21,854 nucleotides of DNA from Treponema sp. (GTDB taxonomy: Bacteria; Spirochaetota; Spirochaetia; Treponematales; Treponemataceae), in contig JAGCTZ010000163.1 of NCBI GenBank assembly GCA_017963165.1, positions 1 to 21,854 on the forward strand, read 5' to 3'. Position numbers and translations under genes: made by a program. Below are positions 15,508 to 21,854 of this stretch, in pieces; position 1 is the first letter of the stretch; each line of letters begins with the position of its first letter. The notes under the pieces are model-generated. The model ran no database searches, had not been told where the DNA came from, and saw only the letters and a program-made list of their open reading frames with translations.

Positions 15508-16617
15508 TTATTTTCTTAAAAGTCCTATGCTCAACAGAGCGCCTACAAGTCCCATCAACAAATCCGGAACCCAGATACACAAAAATGCATCAAGATTTAC
15601 ACGGGTAACAAGCAGCTGTCCCGAAATCTGCATTGCCCAATATAGAACGCAAATGATGATTCCTGTAAAGAGTCCCATAGTAAGACCATTATGCTTGCCA
15701 AACAAAAAAGCAATAGAAAATGCAAGAAACGCAAAAAAGATTGAACCAAATGGTATTGCAAATTTCTTGTAATATTCCATCATCCGGGTATTTATTCGTG
15801 TAGGATCTTCATCAGGGTCTTCTTTCATTGAAACAATTTCCTTATGCAGATCGTAAAAAGTCATTTCACGCGGATTTTTTCCACTCTTTCCCGTAATTGT
15901 AGAATCAAAAATATTAAGGACAGCTTTTTCGGCAGTAAGGACATCGTAATTACTAAAATTATTAAGCGTAAAAGTTGTCATAACAGATTCAGACATATCA
16001 AGCTGCAGCAGGACACCTTCATTTTTAGCACCGGTAAGAACAGATTCGCCGGCAACAATAATTGTTTCTTCATCAGAATTTTCAGAAGTAAAAAAGATTA
16101 TGTCGGAAACATCAGAATTTTTTACGTCTCCAATAACTACTGTTGAATTATCTATTCGTTTAACGCTGTTTGGTTCAAGCACAACTGTAGGATTGGAACG
16201 TAAGATTGTTCTATATAATTGATTGTATTTTATTGTACCAAGCGGCAAAAGATAGTCATTTACAAAAAACGAAACAAGCGAAATTGCCATTCCAAGGACA
16301 AGAACAGGAATTAAAATTGAACGAAAACTAAAGCCGGAAGCACGGAAAATAAGGATTTCGTTATCACTTCCCATTCGTCCAAGACACATAAGAAAACCAA
16401 CAAGTGTTGCAAACGGTGCAGACTGTGCAATAATTGCCGGTAAACTATAAATCATGATTTTGGCAACATCTTTAAATGGAGCCCGTTTTGAAAGCATATC
16501 TTCGCCGATAAGTAGAATTTGATTTGCAAAAAAGACTACAAAAAGGAATGAAAAACAGATGAGGAAATAATAAAAAAGTTCTTTGTAAAGATACTTTATA
16601 AGTATCCCTCTTCCCAA
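15508..16617 (-). CDS. lptF: YjgP/YjgQ family permease, LptF-like; start uncertain
   Basis: Partner of the preceding permease; the two should form the heterodimer of an LptB2FG-type exporter. The N-terminus ILIKYLYKELFYYFL aligns with the E. coli LptF start (MIIIRYLVRE). GRMGSDNEILIFRASGFSFR is the conserved coupling segment, followed by a periplasmic beta-rich domain and three C-terminal helices. Length from 16617 is 369 residues (E. coli LptF 366). Start: there is no ATG between the dut stop (16628) and the first helix. TTG at 16617 gives the best family length but lacks a ribosome binding site. A good GGAAGAGGG lies just after it and would better serve an ATA codon at 16599. In-frame ATG codons farther up lie inside dut and would add a hydrophilic extension the family does not have. 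Confidence 0.75.
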   Translation of the reverse strand: MGRGILIKYLYKELFYYFLICFSFLFVVFFANQILLIGEDMLSKRAPFKDVAKIMIYSLPAIIAQSAPFATLVGFLMCLGRMGSDNEILIFRASGFSFRSILIPVLVLGMAISLVSFFVNDYLLPLGTIKYNQLYRTILRSNPTVVLEPNSVKRIDNSTVVIGDVKNSDVSDIIFFTSENSDEETIIVAGESVLTGAKNEGVLLQLDMSESVMTTFTLNNFSNYDVLTAEKAVLNIFDSTITGKSGKNPREMTFYDLHKEIVSMKEDPDEDPTRINTRMMEYYKKFAIPFGSIFFAFLAFSIAFLFGKHNGLTMGLFTGIIICVLYWAMQISGQLLVTRVNLDAFLCIWVPDLLMGLVGALLSIGLLRK

Positions 16618-16627
16618 TCTGGAAGGT

Positions 16628-17068
16628 TTAAACCCCTGTAGACCCAAAACCGTTTGCTCCTCTTTGTGTATCCGATAAAGCATCTGCAATGACATAATCT
16701 GCAACTGTAACAGGGCTTACAATTATCTGTGCAATTCTGTCACCGTTATTAATTATAAAGGCTTCCTTACCAAGATTAATAAGAATCACCTTAAGTTCAC
16801 CACGATAATCGCTGTCTATAGTGCCAGGAGTATTCAAAACTGTTATACCGTTTTTTGCAGCAAGCCCAGAACGAGGTCTTACCTGAATTTCATAGCCCTG
16901 AGGAATTTCAAAAAACAATCCTGTTGGAATCATTGCAAAACTGCCGACAGAAATTGTAACAGGCTCTGTAATAAAAGCACAGACATCGGCCCCAGCAGCA
17001 CCTTGAGTTTTATAGGCAGGAACAACAGCGCCTTTAGACGCAACACATTTTACATTAATTTTATTCAT
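16628..17068 (-). CDS. dut: dUTP diphosphatase (dUTPase)
   Basis: Trimeric cytoplasmic enzyme splitting dUTP to dUMP and pyrophosphate, keeping uracil out of DNA and feeding thymidylate synthesis. The 146 residues hold all five motifs: GAAGADV (23-29), RPRSGLA (64-70), GTIDSDYRGE (82-91) with catalytic Asp85, GDRIAQIIV (109-117), and the C-terminal RGANGFGSTG (136-145), where the usual RGxGGFGSTG has Asn for one Gly. Length is normal. It follows the second EAL gene by 11 bases. No ribosome binding site precedes the ATG, but a -10-like box ends five bases upstream, so it may also be made from its own leaderless transcript. Confidence 0.93.
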   Translation of the reverse strand: MNKINVKCVASKGAVVPAYKTQGAAGADVCAFITEPVTISVGSFAMIPTGLFFEIPQGYEIQVRPRSGLAAKNGITVLNTPGTIDSDYRGELKVILINLGKEAFIINNGDRIAQIIVSPVTVADYVIADALSDTQRGANGFGSTGV

Positions 17069-17073
17069 ACTTT

Positions 17074-17102
17074 AATATATCATATTGTAAGAAACTTAAC
17101 AA
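17074..17102 (-). promoter_or_regulatory. Putative internal promoter for dut and downstream genes
   Basis: On the minus strand TTGTTA (17102-17097), 17 bases, then TATATT (17079-17074), five bases before the dut ATG. It lies within the last codons and stop of the second EAL gene. The 15-base stretch AATATGATATATTAA is identical, and identically placed, in the capA promoter. If active it would yield leaderless dut mRNA and uncouple dut-lptFG-tgt from the EAL genes. Confidence 0.45.
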
Positions 17103-19029
17103 ATTCAGATTGCGGTAATGGCTTTGAAAAATAGAAGCCCTGAAGATATTCACAGCTAAGTGATTTATCGCCACGTAAATTCATAAAGAATTCTGCACGG
17201 TCTTCTGTTTCTACCCCTTCAATAAGAACCTGTTTACCAAGCGATTTGAGCATATGAATCGTATCCTTTACAAGCGACATAGTTTTAGGGTTATCAATTT
17301 CATCAACAAATTTTTTGTTTAATTTTACAACATCGAACGGCAGCGAAATAACTTTCTTAATATTTGAATAGCCTGTGCCATAATCATCAAGAGCAAAATT
17401 AATTCCCATATTCTTTAAAGTAAGAATATTTCTTTCTACAATCTGAGGGTTAAAGGTTGCAGAATTTTCTGTTATTTCAAGACGAAGCTGCTCAGGACGA
17501 ACCTCATAAACTTCGAGCCAGTTTCTTATTTTATCTACAAGTTCTGTTTCAACACACTGTGCAACAGAAAGGTTAACTTCTATATGCTCAAGGCCAAGCT
17601 GTTTTCCTGCACCACTTCCCATAAATTCGCAGACTTTTTCAAGAACAAAATCACCTATAATATGAATTTTATTAGATAATTCTGCGTATTGAAGGAAAAG
17701 CATAGGAGGAATATTTCCATATTCAGAATCATTAAGACGCACAAGCGCTTCGGCAGAGGCAAATTTCTTTTTCTTAATATCATAAATCGGCTGATAGTAA
17801 ACTTCGAAATTCTTTTCACTGATTGCTCGGTCTATAATTTTTTCTATATTATTTTTGATAATAAAATCTCTATCACCAGCGTAATCTCTAAACCACTGAG
17901 GATGACCATTTGGTTCAATAATCTTGTAGAAGGTTTTAGAAATATCAAGCAGATACTCAAAATTAGAAATGTCATCCGGATATCGTACAACACAAATCCT
18001 TGTTTCAAGATTAATCTTTATTCCATCCATAATGAAAACCTGTGAAAAATATTTTTCAAGATTATTCATTACATGGTAAATCTTTTCATCAGTCTGAAGT
18101 TCCGTAGGAAGCGCATAAACATAATCATCAAGATAATAAACAACAGCATTAAGCTTTTTACTTCTTGTTACGCCACGAAGATATAAAGTTATTTTTTTAA
18201 GAAGAGCATTAAATTTTTCGCTTCCAACATACATATTAATGCTCTTATAATTGATTATTTTTATAAATATTATTTTTGTCGCAAACGAAATCTTCATTGT
18301 CTTTTTAAGCTCATTTTCGAAGGAAATACTTGATTGAGCAAGAGTCTGAGGATTTATAAGAAGCTCTGGTCGCTGAATAGTTGCAAAAACAAGATAACAG
18401 GTAATTGCAATTACAAACATTTCAATCTGAACTTCAGGGTACATTGTCTGAACAACAAAAAGAAAAGCATTTATCAAAAGAAGGATTAAACCAAAAATAA
18501 CATGATTGCGTTCAAGAATTTTTCTATAATGAAGTATGACGCCAAATCCATAACAAAGCACCAGAAGAATACAAAGATTTAAAACAATCATAGGAGAAAG
18601 CATCACAATATGCATATCCGGAGTTATTTCAAAAAGAATATTCTTGATGCAGTCCATAAGGATATATAAGGCTGGTACATTAAAAAGAAGAATAAGGAAA
18701 ATCTTCATCGTATCATTACGGAAGAAAATTGGAAGTATTCCAATAAGGGAAAGAACAAACAGCAGACCAATAGGATATACAAAGCTTCGGGACAACAATG
18801 AAAGATAAACAAATATTTTTGCCCAGATTATCGATGAAGTTGAATATTGACAATGCCTTAAAATAAGCTGATATGTAATTCTAAAAATAATTGTCGCACT
18901 GGAAACAAAAAGTTCTGCAAGATATAAAGTTATTGTTCGGCCATTTACCATATTTTTAGAAACATTTGAAATAATCAGAGTAAAGAAAATCAGAAGAGCA
19001 GAAACATCAAACATCATATAATCATTCAT
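17080..19029 (-). CDS. Membrane c-di-GMP phosphodiesterase with degenerate GGDEF (EAL protein 2)
   Basis: A 649-residue membrane protein: seven or so hydrophobic helices (1-215) forming a sensor, a degenerate GGDEF-like domain (about 240-385), and a C-terminal EAL domain (about 395-649) that should hydrolyse c-di-GMP to pGpG. At the signature site the GGDEF domain reads YLDDYVYAL (299-307), so no cyclase activity is expected; it may bind GTP as a regulator. The EAL domain keeps the metal and catalytic residues: Glu427 (EAL), Asn486, Glu518, Asp548-Asp549, Lys569, Glu604 and Gln630, so it should be active. GGAG is seven bases before the ATG, and the start overlaps the stop of EAL protein 1 by four bases (ATGA), indicating coupling. 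The ligand of the sensor is unknown. Confidence 0.9.
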   Translation of the reverse strand: MNDYMMFDVSALLIFFTLIISNVSKNMVNGRTITLYLAELFVSSATIIFRITYQLILRHCQYSTSSIIWAKIFVYLSLLSRSFVYPIGLLFVLSLIGILPIFFRNDTMKIFLILLFNVPALYILMDCIKNILFEITPDMHIVMLSPMIVLNLCILLVLCYGFGVILHYRKILERNHVIFGLILLLINAFLFVVQTMYPEVQIEMFVIAITCYLVFATIQRPELLINPQTLAQSSISFENELKKTMKISFATKIIFIKIINYKSINMYVGSEKFNALLKKITLYLRGVTRSKKLNAVVYYLDDYVYALPTELQTDEKIYHVMNNLEKYFSQVFIMDGIKINLETRICVVRYPDDISNFEYLLDISKTFYKIIEPNGHPQWFRDYAGDRDFIIKNNIEKIIDRAISEKNFEVYYQPIYDIKKKKFASAEALVRLNDSEYGNIPPMLFLQYAELSNKIHIIGDFVLEKVCEFMGSGAGKQLGLEHIEVNLSVAQCVETELVDKIRNWLEVYEVRPEQLRLEITENSATFNPQIVERNILTLKNMGINFALDDYGTGYSNIKKVISLPFDVVKLNKKFVDEIDNPKTMSLVKDTIHMLKSLGKQVLIEGVETEDRAEFFMNLRGDKSLSCEYLQGFYFSKPLPQSEFVKFLTI

Positions 19030-21014
19030 GACTGGTCTCCTGTGCTTGTTGTAAATGTTAGTGTTTCTGATGAATCAGAGGAATTATTATAAGTTTTCAG
19101 GAAATCAAAGAAATCGTCCTTTGAAAGAGGCTTAGAAAAATAATATCCCTGGATATAATCACAGCCGACATTTCTGAAATAATCAAAATCTTCGTAAGTC
19201 TCTACACCTTCAATCAGAATCTGCATATTCATCTTTTTAAGCATATTGATTGTTTCGCTGATTACAGTTTTCATGCCAGGTTTTTCAAGATCGTCTACAA
19301 AGCTCTTATCAAGCTTAATAATATTGAGAGGCAGCTTTGTAATTCTTAAAATATTTGAATAACCCGTGCCGTAATCATCAAGAGAAAAAGAAACTCCCTT
19401 ATCGGCAAGATTATTTATATTGCGTTCAATAATATCGTAATTTACATCGCGGGAGGTTTCTGTAATTTCTAGATTTATCTGTTCCGGCTTTACGGTATAT
19501 TTATCGAGCAAGGCAATAACTTTATCAGAAAGGTTACTTTCGATACACTGCGCAACAGAAAGATTCAATTCTATATATTCAAGCCCCAGCTTTTCTATAT
19601 TATTTTCGGAAATAAAACTGATTACATTTTCAAGAACAAAATCGCCTATCTGATGAATTGCACCGCTCTTTTCGGCAGCTGGAATAAAAATAGCAGGAGA
19701 AACAAATCCAAGAACATCATCCTTAAGACGAATAAGAGCTTCTGCAGTCACAAACTGTCTTGTGCTTATTTTGTAAATCGGCTGATAGTACATTTCAAAT
19801 TTTGAATTTTTAATTCCCTGCTGAATAATATGATCAATCTGGTGATAAATCTGGAAATCACGGGAATCTGCAATTTCGTTAAGATAAATAAGTTCATTAG
19901 TTTCTTTAAGGATCTGAATCATGTTCTTTTCAAAATTAAGAACAGATGAATATTCTTTTAAGTCTTCCGGACAGTGAGCAAAACACATTTTAAAATCAAA
20001 CATAATATTGATTTTATGAATGACATGTCGGCTTGCAAAAAAGTTTCTTATGCGCTGAGCAATTCCATCATTTTCATAATCATTATCACGCAGCGTAATT
20101 ATTGCAAAAGAGCCCTCTTCCAGATAATAAACATCGTATTCTGCACTATTACAGATTGAATACAAAGTCTTGATTATATGAGAAAGGAAATCCTTGATGT
20201 TACTTTTACCTAACTGAGTTTTAATTTTATCAAAATCTACAATCTTTACACCAATATAGATAAACTGCCTTTTAGCCATAAAATTGCGCTGAAGTTCATC
20301 TTTGAATGCCTGGAAATTCAAACTTCCGGAATTGAGGTTTATTATTTCTTCCGGCTTTTGTACTGCAAGCGAAATAAAAAGCAGCGGGAAGGTTGTACAC
20401 AAAACTTCGACAATATAGCGCGGGAAATACATCTGAATTACAACACCTATAATATTTATAGGACAAAGGCTCAAAAGCAGATAGAATTTCTGACGGCTTA
20501 TCATATTGCGGTTATAAACAAGACAAATTACAGAATATGCAAGAATCCAGATAGCACAGATTCTCATATAAGAAAGCCATGGACCGCGGATATATTCAAG
20601 ATCAGGAGAAATTGTAAAAAGTCTGTGGGTAAAGATATCAGCAAAAATAAGACCAAGAATAATAATTACAGGGAAACCCCAGGTTGCTTTAAGAAGATAA
20701 TCTTTGTTAAAGTCGTGCCACATTCCGCATATTGAAAAAATAAACAGAATATAAATCGGTGTAGAAAGATTTCGGAAAATAAAATAGAGATAATTATAAA
20801 TATAAAGTTGAACCTGTGCAGAAACTGTATGTTTAAGAACTTCCGGAAGATATATTCTAAGAATATCGAAAATTCCAGAAAGAAAAACGACAACACTAAG
20901 GATTAAGAACAAAACATTGCTTGTTCCCCTTGTCATCTTTCTGTAAAAAAGAGAAGAAAGAAGGATAATGAGAGTAATAACTGAACAAATGTCAAAAGTG
21001 ATGATTCTTGGCAT
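19026..21014 (-). CDS. Membrane c-di-GMP phosphodiesterase with degenerate GGDEF (EAL protein 1)
   Basis: First gene of the cluster and a diverged paralogue of the next one: same order of membrane sensor (about seven helices, 5-215), degenerate GGDEF (about 235-385, signature site YYLEEGSFAI) and EAL domain (about 390-640). EAL residues are complete: Glu425, Asn484, Glu516, Asp546-Asp547, Lys567, Glu602 and Gln622, so phosphodiesterase activity is likely. The C-terminus adds a polar Ser/Thr-rich tail (643-662) absent from the paralogue. The ATG at 21014 (662 residues) is chosen over a TTG at 21059, because the TTG would lie inside the leader terminator hairpin. A GGGAAG eight bases upstream serves as ribosome binding site. 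Expression may be set by the terminator in its leader. Confidence 0.9.
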   Translation of the reverse strand: MPRIITFDICSVITLIILLSSLFYRKMTRGTSNVLFLILSVVVFLSGIFDILRIYLPEVLKHTVSAQVQLYIYNYLYFIFRNLSTPIYILFIFSICGMWHDFNKDYLLKATWGFPVIIILGLIFADIFTHRLFTISPDLEYIRGPWLSYMRICAIWILAYSVICLVYNRNMISRQKFYLLLSLCPINIIGVVIQMYFPRYIVEVLCTTFPLLFISLAVQKPEEIINLNSGSLNFQAFKDELQRNFMAKRQFIYIGVKIVDFDKIKTQLGKSNIKDFLSHIIKTLYSICNSAEYDVYYLEEGSFAIITLRDNDYENDGIAQRIRNFFASRHVIHKINIMFDFKMCFAHCPEDLKEYSSVLNFEKNMIQILKETNELIYLNEIADSRDFQIYHQIDHIIQQGIKNSKFEMYYQPIYKISTRQFVTAEALIRLKDDVLGFVSPAIFIPAAEKSGAIHQIGDFVLENVISFISENNIEKLGLEYIELNLSVAQCIESNLSDKVIALLDKYTVKPEQINLEITETSRDVNYDIIERNINNLADKGVSFSLDDYGTGYSNILRITKLPLNIIKLDKSFVDDLEKPGMKTVISETINMLKKMNMQILIEGVETYEDFDYFRNVGCDYIQGYYFSKPLSKDDFFDFLKTYNNSSDSSETLTFTTSTGDQS

Positions 21015-21028
21015 TTCCCACGCTTCCC

Positions 21029-21071
21029 AAAAAAAATAGCATTCCGGCAGAAAAAGCAATCCGAAATGCTA
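21029..21071 (-). terminator. Intrinsic terminator in the leader of the EAL operon (candidate attenuator)
   Basis: On the minus strand TAGCATTTCGG (21071-21061) pairs with CCGGAATGCTA (21047-21037): eleven pairs including one G-T, with a 13-base loop. Eight T follow directly (21036-21029). The hairpin begins about five bases after the predicted transcription start and ends about 20 bases before the ATG at 21014, so it lies wholly in the leader. pnp upstream already has its own terminator, which makes this one hard to explain as pnp's. Confidence 0.7.
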
Positions 21072-21082
21072 ACATTTTACAC

Positions 21083-21111
21083 ATTATACTATAGAAGGGT
21101 AAATTTTACAA
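21083..21111 (-). promoter_or_regulatory. Sigma70-type promoter of the EAL-dut-lpt-tgt cluster
   Basis: On the minus strand TTGTAA (21111-21106), a spacer of exactly 17 bases, then a perfect TATAAT (21088-21083). Predicted start of transcription is near 21076, giving a leader of about 62 bases. It stands between the pnp terminator and the leader terminator, and is the best -35/-10 pair in the window. Confidence 0.7.
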
Positions 21112-21135
21112 TAATAAAAAATTTTATAAAAAATC

Positions 21136-21191
21136 AAAAAAAAGCCCGCGGTTTCCGTGAAAACTGTCAATTAACGGCGGAAACCAGCGGG
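21136..21191 (-). terminator. Intrinsic terminator of pnp
   Basis: On the minus strand GCGGG-T-GGTTTCCG (positions 21191-21178) pairs with CGGAAACC-GCGGG (21157-21145), thirteen pairs with one bulged base, followed by eight T (21143-21136). It is a textbook factor-independent terminator about 50 bases after the pnp stop. The plus strand also has a short T-run beyond the stem (TATTTTTC), so weak action in the other direction is possible. Confidence 0.88.
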
Positions 21192-21206
21192 TATTTTTCA
21201 ATTACT

Positions 21207-21243
21207 TCGTCATTACAAAGAGCCCAATGGGCGACGCAGCAAT
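21207..21243. repeat. Short palindromic repeat directly after pnp
   Basis: TCGTCATTAC...GACGCAGCAAT with an inner GCCC-AAT-GGGC hairpin (21222-21232). The frame CGTCATT...GCAAT is the pattern of the common CGTCATTGCGAG...GAAGCAATC intergenic palindrome, here diverged; recognition is from memory. It touches the pnp stop codon and precedes the terminator, so it is part of the pnp mRNA 3' end. Confidence 0.5.
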
Positions 21244-21854
21244 TTATTTCTGCTCATTCAATGCATCAATATAAGAAAGATTCAATCTTCCCTGCTTGTC
21301 TACTTCGAGCAGTTTAACAGGGATAACCTGACCTTCTGTAAGAACATCAGTTACCTTGTTTACGCGCTGCTTAGAAAGCTTAGAAATGTGACAGAGACCT
21401 TCTTTTCCAGGAAGGATTTCTACAAAAGCACCAAAGTCCATAATGCGCTTTACAGTTCCCTGGTAGATTGTTCCTACTTCTGGATCTTCTGTAATGCCCT
21501 TTACAGCCTTCTTTGCTGCTTCTGCGTTCATTCCGTTCTTAGAGTAGATTGTTACAGTTCCGTCATCTTCTGTATTGATTGTTACATCATACTGAGCGCA
21601 GAGTGCTTTAACATTCTTTCCGCCTGGTCCAATGAGAGCGCCAATCTTGTCTACAGGAATCTTCATTGTAAGAATCTGTGGAGCATTCTTAGCAAGAGGA
21701 GCCGGCTTGTCAATACATTCCTTCATCTTTCCAAGAATGAAAAGACGTCCTGCACGAGCCTGTTCCATAGCCTTCTTCATGATTTCTGTTGTAACACCGG
21801 CAATCTTAATATCCATCTGGAAGCCTGTGATACCGTCTTCTGTACCGGCTACCT
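21244..21854 (-). CDS. pnp: Polynucleotide phosphorylase, C-terminal part; 5' end outside the window
   Basis: Phosphate-dependent 3'-5' exoribonuclease of mRNA decay, trimeric, often joined to RNase E or RNA helicases. The frame is open to the right edge, where it reads VAGTEDGITGFQMDIKI, the conserved end of the second RNase PH core, so the ATG at 21816 is internal. The visible part continues through the helical link, the KH domain (IPVDKIGALIGPGGKNVKAL, with the GxxG loop GPGG) and the S1 domain (GTIYQGTVKRIMDFGAFVEI ... GLCHISKLS), and stops right after it at NEQK, without the long acidic tail some PNPases have. It is upstream of the EAL cluster on the same strand but separated from it by a strong terminator and a new promoter. 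Confidence 0.95.
   Translation of the reverse strand, partial: VAGTEDGITGFQMDIKIAGVTTEIMKKAMEQARAGRLFILGKMKECIDKPAPLAKNAPQILTMKIPVDKIGALIGPGGKNVKALCAQYDVTINTEDDGTVTIYSKNGMNAEAAKKAVKGITEDPEVGTIYQGTVKRIMDFGAFVEILPGKEGLCHISKLSKQRVNKVTDVLTEGQVIPVKLLEVDKQGRLNLSYIDALNEQK

Noticed and set aside
16618..16704. Long N-terminal extension of the lptF-like protein overlapping dut
   Set aside because: The extension is hydrophilic, absent from the family, and its start codons have no ribosome site.
21015..21059. Upstream TTG start for EAL protein 1
   Set aside because: The codon lies within the leader terminator loop and would put the terminator stem in coding sequence; the ATG at 21014 has a better ribosome site and begins at the conserved sensor domain.
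21014..21076. c-di-GMP (GEMM) riboswitch in the EAL leader
   Set aside because: The leader is only about 62 bases and is filled by the terminator hairpin; no aptamer-sized structure fits.

Overview
The window reads as a gene-dense, AT-rich piece of a spirochaete chromosome, most likely a gut or rumen-type Treponema. This is inferred from protein character: a spirochaete-style lipobox, a YjgP/YjgQ (LptF/LptG-like) pair next to dut, tgt and pnp, and EAL proteins with multi-membrane-span sensors. From memory, T. pallidum groups pnp, YjgP/YjgQ genes and tgt in a similar way; I could not check this. No transposase, integrase, tRNA, rRNA or CRISPR array is visible.

Left part (1-6.6 kb): the 3' part of a sodium:solute symporter (+); a small J-domain protein (-); a cytoplasmic GH3 beta-glycosidase in the permuted domain order (+); and guaB, encoding an IMP dehydrogenase that strikingly resembles the trichomonad enzyme (-). 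The symporter and guaB both end in the same dispersed repeat, a tandem of AGG-containing heptamers whose first unit supplies the TAG stop codon, followed by a GGGGGA/TCCCCC hairpin.

Middle (6.6-11.7 kb): a 148-bp imperfect palindrome, a secreted protein of unknown function, an unlisted 32-residue membrane peptide with its own promoter and ribosome binding site, a CapA-type lipoprotein, and a DEAH-box HrpA-like helicase that overlaps capA by 10 bases. The helicase frame appears to carry an in-frame palindromic repeat. The convergent gap after it is filled by a chain of hairpins with a 35-base period.

Right part (11.7-21.0 kb, all minus strand): seven tightly packed genes that look like one operon, in transcription order EAL protein 1, EAL protein 2, dut, lptF-like, lptG-like, tgt and a secreted HEAT-repeat protein. 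The two tandem phosphodiesterase-like proteins suggest c-di-GMP signalling heads the unit; the others serve dUTP hydrolysis, lipid export and queuosine tRNA modification. A clean sigma70-type promoter precedes it, but an intrinsic terminator lies between that promoter and the first start codon, which suggests attenuation. The window ends in the 3' part of pnp, which has its own strong terminator.

Two themes run through the window. Many gaps hold palindromic repeats of different kinds, and one sits inside a gene. Several genes without a Shine-Dalgarno sequence have a good -10 box only 5-9 bases from the start codon, suggesting leaderless or nearly leaderless mRNAs.
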